From contig JAHIVL010000055.1 in the NCBI GenBank assembly GCA_018816485.1, forward strand, positions 1 to 9,888: 9,888 bases of DNA, written 5' to 3'. Below are positions 5,992-9,888 of the stretch, in pieces. Positions within the stretch are counted from its first letter, which is position 1; each line of letters opens with the position of its first letter. This DNA is from Patescibacteria group bacterium. GTDB taxonomy: Bacteria; Patescibacteriota; Microgenomatia; UBA1400; PJMF01. The translations under genes and the position numbers were made by a program. The notes beneath the pieces were generated by a model. It made no database searches, was not told where the DNA came from, and saw only the letters and a program-made list of their open reading frames with translations.

Positions 5992-6579
5992 ATGAAAATT
6001 GCTGTAACAAACTGGAATGATTCAGCTGATAAAGCCCCACCAAAATTTGCCCAACTTTTTAAGTTTTACAAATCTAAATCTGGTTTTAAAACTTATTCTC
6101 ACTTCGCCAAATCCTTGGCAGAAAAAGGCATTGTCTATGATTTAAGTTTATTTTCCCACTGGCAAAGAGGGAGTAGGGTACCCTCAAACAGAGAACTCCT
6201 CTTAACCATGATTAAAATTTTTACAGAAGCTGGCTCCATGAAGTATCAAGACCAAGCAAATTTACTACTTAGGTCAGCTGATAAGAAAATTTTAACTTAT
6301 GAAGAAAAAGAAAAACTTCCTCTATTACAATGCAAACAAACTCCCATCTCCATTGAATCTGAACTTGAAAAGTTTATGATTTTAGATAAAACAAATAAAC
6401 AACTACAACCTAAAAAATCCAGTAATCATCACATGAATTTGAAATTTAGTTTTGTACTTTCGTTAAATACTTTTTTATACTTTGAAAAAGCCTCCAGAGA
6501 AAACCACTCTACAAAAGCAGGCTTTTTGAGAAGATTAATTGAAAATCATAGAAATAGTGTTAATATTAATCAAAATTGA
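5992..6579 (+). CDS. Gene C: XRE-type helix-turn-helix protein with a C-terminal RHH-like domain
   Basis: A 195-aa predicted DNA-binding protein with two different DNA-binding modules. Residues about 18-80 look like an XRE/Cro-type helix-turn-helix: KFAQLFKFYKSKSGFKTYSH, then FAKSLAEKG, then the typical end SHWQRGSRVPSNRELL (55-70), which corresponds to the 'S-WE-G-R-P' pattern of the family. Residues about 81-145 form a helical, polar linker. Residues 150-187 form an RHH-like unit resembling those of A and B: strand LKFSFVLS, helix LNTFLYFEKASRE and helix STKAGFLRRLIENHR. The shared tail implies it binds the same operators or forms mixed dimers with A and B, probably as regulator of the block; this is inference. 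The preferred start ATG has a promoter placed for leaderless translation. Confidence 0.7.
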   Translation: MKIAVTNWNDSADKAPPKFAQLFKFYKSKSGFKTYSHFAKSLAEKGIVYDLSLFSHWQRGSRVPSNRELLLTMIKIFTEAGSMKYQDQANLLLRSADKKILTYEEKEKLPLLQCKQTPISIESELEKFMILDKTNKQLQPKKSSNHHMNLKFSFVLSLNTFLYFEKASRENHSTKAGFLRRLIENHRNSVNINQN

Positions 6580-6608
6580 TACTATTTTATATGTATATTT
6601 AGTATATA

Positions 6609-6638
6609 TTGCAATATTATAAGATATTATTATATAAT
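6609..6638 (+). promoter_or_regulatory. Promoter of the 628-aa membrane protein gene (leaderless geometry)
   Basis: TTGCAA (6609-6614, 4 of 6), an 18-bp spacer, then TATAAT (6633-6638, 6 of 6). Six nt separate the -10 from the ATG at 6645. A perfect 12-bp palindrome TATTATATAATA (6628-6639), framed by GATA on the left and TATC on the right, covers the -10. It may be an operator, although AT-rich DNA yields such palindromes easily. Confidence 0.6.
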
Positions 6639-6644
6639 ATATCT

Positions 6645-8531
6645 ATGACACAAAGAAATTTTGACGCAATCTATCGCCAGCCAAAAAATTTTGCTGCACT
6701 GTGGGAATCTCAAAAAAGGGTTCTCAGAGGAAGAAACTATAAAAGAAAAGATCGCCGAGAGTCACCAATAATTGATTCAGAACCACATATCGAATTAATG
6801 CAGGAATCAATGCAGCCAATGATTTTTTTCGCTAATACTGCCACTAGAAACTTAAATCTTGTATGGCCACAGGCAAGTTCTAATGATCGCAAGTTGGCCT
6901 TAAAGCTTGCACAGCGAGAAATTGAAAGAACAGATAGTACACCCGATAACGATGCCAAAAGAAAACCTAAACACACTTTTGATGCTCCTCCACGAGTTGC
7001 ATATCTAGTATTCTTATTGCTTCTATTATGGACAGTATATGGTTGCACTACAGCACCTTCTATAGATGCTACCGCTCCACCACCACCAGTTGCTACTGAA
7101 GTTGTACCAATCCCCACAGAAACTGTAATAGATGTTACAGTCCCGCCAACACAAGTTGTTGTTCCACCACCACCAGTTACTGATGTAGATACATCGATTC
7201 CTCCAGAAGTTTATATCAGTGGAACTCTCACATCTAGTCCCGAAGCTCCTACCCAAGAAGCTGATCCTGAACAGTTGCCATTATATTATCCAATTACTTT
7301 TGGTGAATGGATAAACGCCGGTGATCATGATGCCGACGAAGAAAAAATAATGGGACAAGATGAGATAGGGCTCGCAGCAGCTGAGGATATACTTAGAGAC
7401 CAAGCAGAAAATCAAGGAATAAACGTTAAAGAAATACTAGTAACAACTGCAGGTTTAACGCGACCTACGTGGTCTATTGTTATTAGAGATACAAACGATC
7501 AAATTTGGTATGCTGTTGGCACAGATACCCATCTTCCTTACGCACAACTATTTCCATACCTTGTAACGACAAGAGATGCATGGGAATTAGCAACAAACCC
7601 GCTCAGTGCACCAAACAATTATCAAGATATCTTGCAAAGAGAAAATGGAGAGGTTTATACAATTGTAGAAAAAAATGAAGATGGAGACCCGCTTTTCTGG
7701 ATGGATTTAAAAGATGGAAAAATGGTACCAATAATAAATGCTAGATTAGATCTAGACACAGCCATACAAGCTGTTCCAGAAACTGTTTCAATCAATGGTG
7801 ACTATGGATATAACACAAATGGTGGAGTAGTAGCAATGTTTGATGAAGAAAAAGGATGGATTCCTATTCCTTTTGGGAAAGAAGATTATGATGGACTGGT
7901 TGAAATGCAATGGAACAGTAGCGGAGGTAGCAATGAGTATTCTCAAGGAATGTTAGTTTTAAAAGTTCATGAATATGGAAAACCAAACGAAGGTGCGGTA
8001 CCAATCCAAGATGCTAATAGAAATATAGTATACTACGTTGCAGTATCGGCTGATGTTATCAATTTAAATTCTCAAGGTGAACCACAGGTTACTAAAATTC
8101 CTATAATTCTATATAGCGCTGACGAAAAATCTATCGTGATTTTAACTCTTCCTTTTGATGAGCATAAAATTCCTGAACCACTTGATTACTGGTATAATAT
8201 ATTGTTACCAACAATTATGTATAATCGGATCCAACCAGAAGCACAAACTTGGTACGATGATCCAACAGCCATATATTACGGTTATCCCACTACCAAAAAA
8301 CCTGAACTAGGAATGGGCGATCGTCTTACAGCTTATTTTTTAAAAGAAAACGTTACATCTAAAGATGTTCAAATAGCTCCAATAATTAAAGCAATGGGTC
8401 TAATTCCATCTAGCGTCAATGGTCCTGGCTTTGCCAGCTACTTGCAAACTGGGGATATTCCAGACACAAGTACAAATCAAGGACTTTTACTCCCTGATAA
8501 AATCAGCATAAGACACGACGTTGACTCATAA
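6645..8531 (+). CDS. Single-pass membrane protein with a large extracytoplasmic domain, family not recognised
   Basis: A 628-aa protein from the ATG at 6645. An in-frame TTG at 6609 would add 12 residues but lies inside the -35 box, so ATG is preferred. The first 115 or so residues are polar and basic, presumably cytoplasmic. One membrane segment follows at about 117-133 (VAYLVFLLLLLWTVYGC), ending in a Cys. A Pro/Thr/Val-rich stalk of about 75 residues contains two PPPPV units encoded by a repeated 15-bp sequence (7077-7091 and 7164-7178). The remaining 400 or so residues are an acidic, Tyr/Trp-containing mixed alpha/beta region that resembles no family I know. Tail: GLLLPDKISIRHDVDS. The layout suggests a cell-surface protein held by a stalk. 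VYGC resembles a lipobox, but a lipoprotein with a 130-residue cytoplasmic head would be unusual. Confidence 0.75.
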   Translation: MTQRNFDAIYRQPKNFAALWESQKRVLRGRNYKRKDRRESPIIDSEPHIELMQESMQPMIFFANTATRNLNLVWPQASSNDRKLALKLAQREIERTDSTPDNDAKRKPKHTFDAPPRVAYLVFLLLLLWTVYGCTTAPSIDATAPPPPVATEVVPIPTETVIDVTVPPTQVVVPPPPVTDVDTSIPPEVYISGTLTSSPEAPTQEADPEQLPLYYPITFGEWINAGDHDADEEKIMGQDEIGLAAAEDILRDQAENQGINVKEILVTTAGLTRPTWSIVIRDTNDQIWYAVGTDTHLPYAQLFPYLVTTRDAWELATNPLSAPNNYQDILQRENGEVYTIVEKNEDGDPLFWMDLKDGKMVPIINARLDLDTAIQAVPETVSINGDYGYNTNGGVVAMFDEEKGWIPIPFGKEDYDGLVEMQWNSSGGSNEYSQGMLVLKVHEYGKPNEGAVPIQDANRNIVYYVAVSADVINLNSQGEPQVTKIPIILYSADEKSIVILTLPFDEHKIPEPLDYWYNILLPTIMYNRIQPEAQTWYDDPTAIYYGYPTTKKPELGMGDRLTAYFLKENVTSKDVQIAPIIKAMGLIPSSVNGPGFASYLQTGDIPDTSTNQGLLLPDKISIRHDVDS

Positions 8532-8549
8532 TATTTTTCTAACTGGTAA

Positions 8550-8579
8550 TTGAATCTAATCAATCAATAATGATATGAT
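8550..8579 (+). promoter_or_regulatory. Promoter of the two-gene surface operon (leaderless geometry)
   Basis: TTGAAT (8550-8555, 4 of 6), an 18-bp spacer, then TATGAT (8574-8579, 5 of 6) preceded by the extended TGA element. Six nt separate the -10 from the ATG at 8586, so the mRNA should start at the ATG. The gap after the preceding gene (54 bp) contains no terminator-like hairpin. Confidence 0.55.
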
Positions 8580-8585
8580 TCTATT

Positions 8586-9338
8586 ATGACTATCAAAGAC
8601 AAAAATGTTAGGATTTTTCTCGCTGTAATTTTTGCCCTAGTAATTTTAGTGTCAATCTATTTTTTGATAGATAACAGTCACTATAAAAAAGATCTTGTCA
8701 ACAAAACAGTCATCGAAGTTCCAACAGTAGAAAAAACATACTTCCCTTTACTAGAAGATGGTTTATCAACTTTTAACTTTTTCTGCAATGTAACCGAGGT
8801 TATTTATCCCAACTTCCAGACAATTGACAATAAAATTGTAGAAGTAGGAGTTAATTGCAGATATCTCGATGTCAATAACAAAGAGCAAAACATAAAAATT
8901 CCTCTAGTTATTAATGATCCAAACAACAATGTCAGACTTGCTGGTACTAGATACTTATCTGGAGATTACTCACGTTGGACTCCTCAAGATTTACTGCACC
9001 TCCTTGAGATAGGATACTATCATGATATTGGACAGTATACTGATAACTATGTAGCACCAAAAGAAAATAACTATTGGCAAAAGAATACAAAAAAACCAAC
9101 CCTTGATGCTGGAGATGATGTTACGGTTGGTTTTAATTTAGAAAATAGTGAACTTTATACATTTGCTTACTGGTCCAATCAAGCAAACTTCCAAAAAAGC
9201 TATCACACTAATATTTATGGCTACAAAAACATTGCTGAATTTATACAAACCGGCAATCCAAAATTACTTGACAATGAGCCAGATAATTGGATCATACCTT
9301 TATGGGCAAAATTAATTTCTGATAATAATCCCTTATGA
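8586..9338 (+). CDS. Membrane-anchored extracytoplasmic protein, family not recognised
   Basis: A 250-aa protein. A short charged N-terminus (MTIKDKNVR) precedes a hydrophobic segment at about residues 9-28, acting as an uncleaved signal anchor or a signal peptide. The remaining residues are polar, rich in Asn, Asp and Tyr, with exactly two Cys (67 and 91) that could form a disulfide outside the cell. I recognise no domain. The gene has a promoter of its own and its TGA overlaps the ATG of the Cys-rich gene by 4 nt (ATGA), so the two form an operon and their products probably work at the same site on the cell surface. The ATG start is supported by the promoter geometry; no Shine-Dalgarno sequence is present. 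Confidence 0.75.
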   Translation: MTIKDKNVRIFLAVIFALVILVSIYFLIDNSHYKKDLVNKTVIEVPTVEKTYFPLLEDGLSTFNFFCNVTEVIYPNFQTIDNKIVEVGVNCRYLDVNNKEQNIKIPLVINDPNNNVRLAGTRYLSGDYSRWTPQDLLHLLEIGYYHDIGQYTDNYVAPKENNYWQKNTKKPTLDAGDDVTVGFNLENSELYTFAYWSNQANFQKSYHTNIYGYKNIAEFIQTGNPKLLDNEPDNWIIPLWAKLISDNNPL

Positions 9339-9888
9339 GAACAACTAAAGAAAACCTACTAAAAAAAATACTACTTACCTTAGTAATTTTTTTGTCCAGT
9401 TTCATCAATCCATCGGATATTTCAGCCGATGTGTGCGATCCTTGGACATGTAATAGCCCCACTGCTTTCAGCGTAGTTGATGAGTGTGGATATAACGGCG
9501 TTTATTGTTTCAATGCGAACGTCGTTAACTATACTCTTAACTGTGATGCAGGCACTTGTTCTGGAGATGCGCCTGGCGTTGACGGCTGTCTTGGAAATAC
9601 GCCCGTAACAACTTCAACAGATTGCACTTGTAGTGAGCCAGGTACCTGCTCATCTAGCTCTATTAATGGTTCAGTATGTGGCACAGCACCATACCTAGGA
9701 GTGTGCCAAGATTGCGTAGTAAATACTTCCTGTGGCGAGTCAGGTACTAGCTCAAGAAGTTGCTGCGACAACTCAGCACTACCTCCTCCAACAGAAGATC
9801 CTAACCCAACAGCAATTCCTGAACCAACATCAACACCTTTAAGTTGTGATAGTGCTTGTACTACAGATACTCAATGTACTGATGTGAA
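9335..9888 (+). CDS. Secreted Cys-rich surface protein (partial, runs off the window end)
   Basis: An open frame of 184 codons with no stop before the window edge, so the C-terminus is missing. It starts at the ATG overlapping the previous stop (ATGA). A signal peptide is clear: basic residues (KENLLKK), hydrophobic ILLTLVIFLSSFI (12-24), and a likely cleavage after Ala31 (ISA). The mature part begins DVCDPWTC and has about 19 Cys in 150 residues, with a repeated (D/E)xGT(C/S)S unit at codons starting 9545, 9635 and 9737. A Pro/Thr linker (PPPTEDPNPTAIPEPTSTP) leads to CDSACTTDTQC, a spacing that resembles the Cys-rich repeats seen in CPR surface proteins. Export and disulfide-based folding are inferred. 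The total length and any membrane anchor are outside the window. Confidence 0.75.
   Translation, partial: MRTTKENLLKKILLTLVIFLSSFINPSDISADVCDPWTCNSPTAFSVVDECGYNGVYCFNANVVNYTLNCDAGTCSGDAPGVDGCLGNTPVTTSTDCTCSEPGTCSSSSINGSVCGTAPYLGVCQDCVVNTSCGESGTSSRSCCDNSALPPPTEDPNPTAIPEPTSTPLSCDSACTTDTQCTDV

Noticed and set aside
3524..6579. Retron or other named defence system
   Set aside because: The deoxyribosyltransferase-like plus DNA-binding fusion recalls the retron Eco1 effector, but no reverse transcriptase, msr/msd-like RNA, nuclease or known defence partner is present.
6737..7256. Open frames of 126 and 76 aa on the - strand
   Set aside because: Both are shadows of the 628-aa gene; the Trp/Ser/Asn-rich low-complexity protein is simply the complement of the PPPPV/Thr stalk codons.
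9529..9771. 80-aa open frame on the - strand
   Set aside because: Antisense to the Cys-rich gene, which has a signal peptide, regular Cys spacing and ATGA coupling to its neighbour.

Overview
The window looks like chromosomal DNA of a Candidate Phyla Radiation bacterium (Patescibacteria, perhaps Microgenomates-like). This is inferred from gene content and not proven. The hints are a compact AT-rich layout, a type IV pilus cluster with a PilX-like protein ahead of pilMNO, a KhpA-type KH gene that overlaps the end of an upstream gene, and large lineage-specific surface proteins rich in Cys, Pro and Thr. TGA acts as a normal stop codon here, so the UGA-to-glycine code of Gracilibacteria/SR1 is unlikely.

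Layout. Positions 1-286 (+) hold the last eight codons of an unidentified gene, possibly rpsP, and khpA. Positions 273-3459 (-) hold a pilus assembly operon transcribed as pilX-like, pilM, pilN, pilO; its 3' end overlaps khpA tail to tail by 14 bp. Positions 3524-6579 form a very AT-rich accessory block: gene A (-) diverges from a class I methyltransferase (+), followed by gene B (+) and gene C (+). Positions 6645-9888 (+) hold three envelope proteins: a 628-aa single-pass membrane protein, a 250-aa membrane-anchored protein, and a secreted Cys-rich protein that runs off the end of the window.

The accessory block is the most interesting part. A and B are paralogues with a nucleoside 2-deoxyribosyltransferase/DNPH1-like N-terminal domain and a ribbon-helix-helix (RHH)-like C-terminal segment. 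Both have Ile or Leu where the catalytic Glu of that enzyme superfamily is expected. C carries a recognisably similar RHH-like tail, but on an XRE-type helix-turn-helix domain. Three half-sites of a 7-bp inverted repeat lie on the A/methyltransferase intergenic promoter and are a natural candidate operator. I read the block as a set of nucleotide-sensing or DNA-binding regulators around a methyltransferase. A defence or stress role is speculation.

Promoters and translation. Genes at 5992, 6645 and 8586 each have a -35 and -10 box 18 bp apart, with the -10 ending 6-7 nt before the ATG, so transcription should begin at the start codon and give leaderless mRNAs. The pilX-like gene instead has a short leader with a GGAG ribosome binding site. 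No tRNA, rRNA, CRISPR array, transposase or gene-free stretch over 300 bp was seen.
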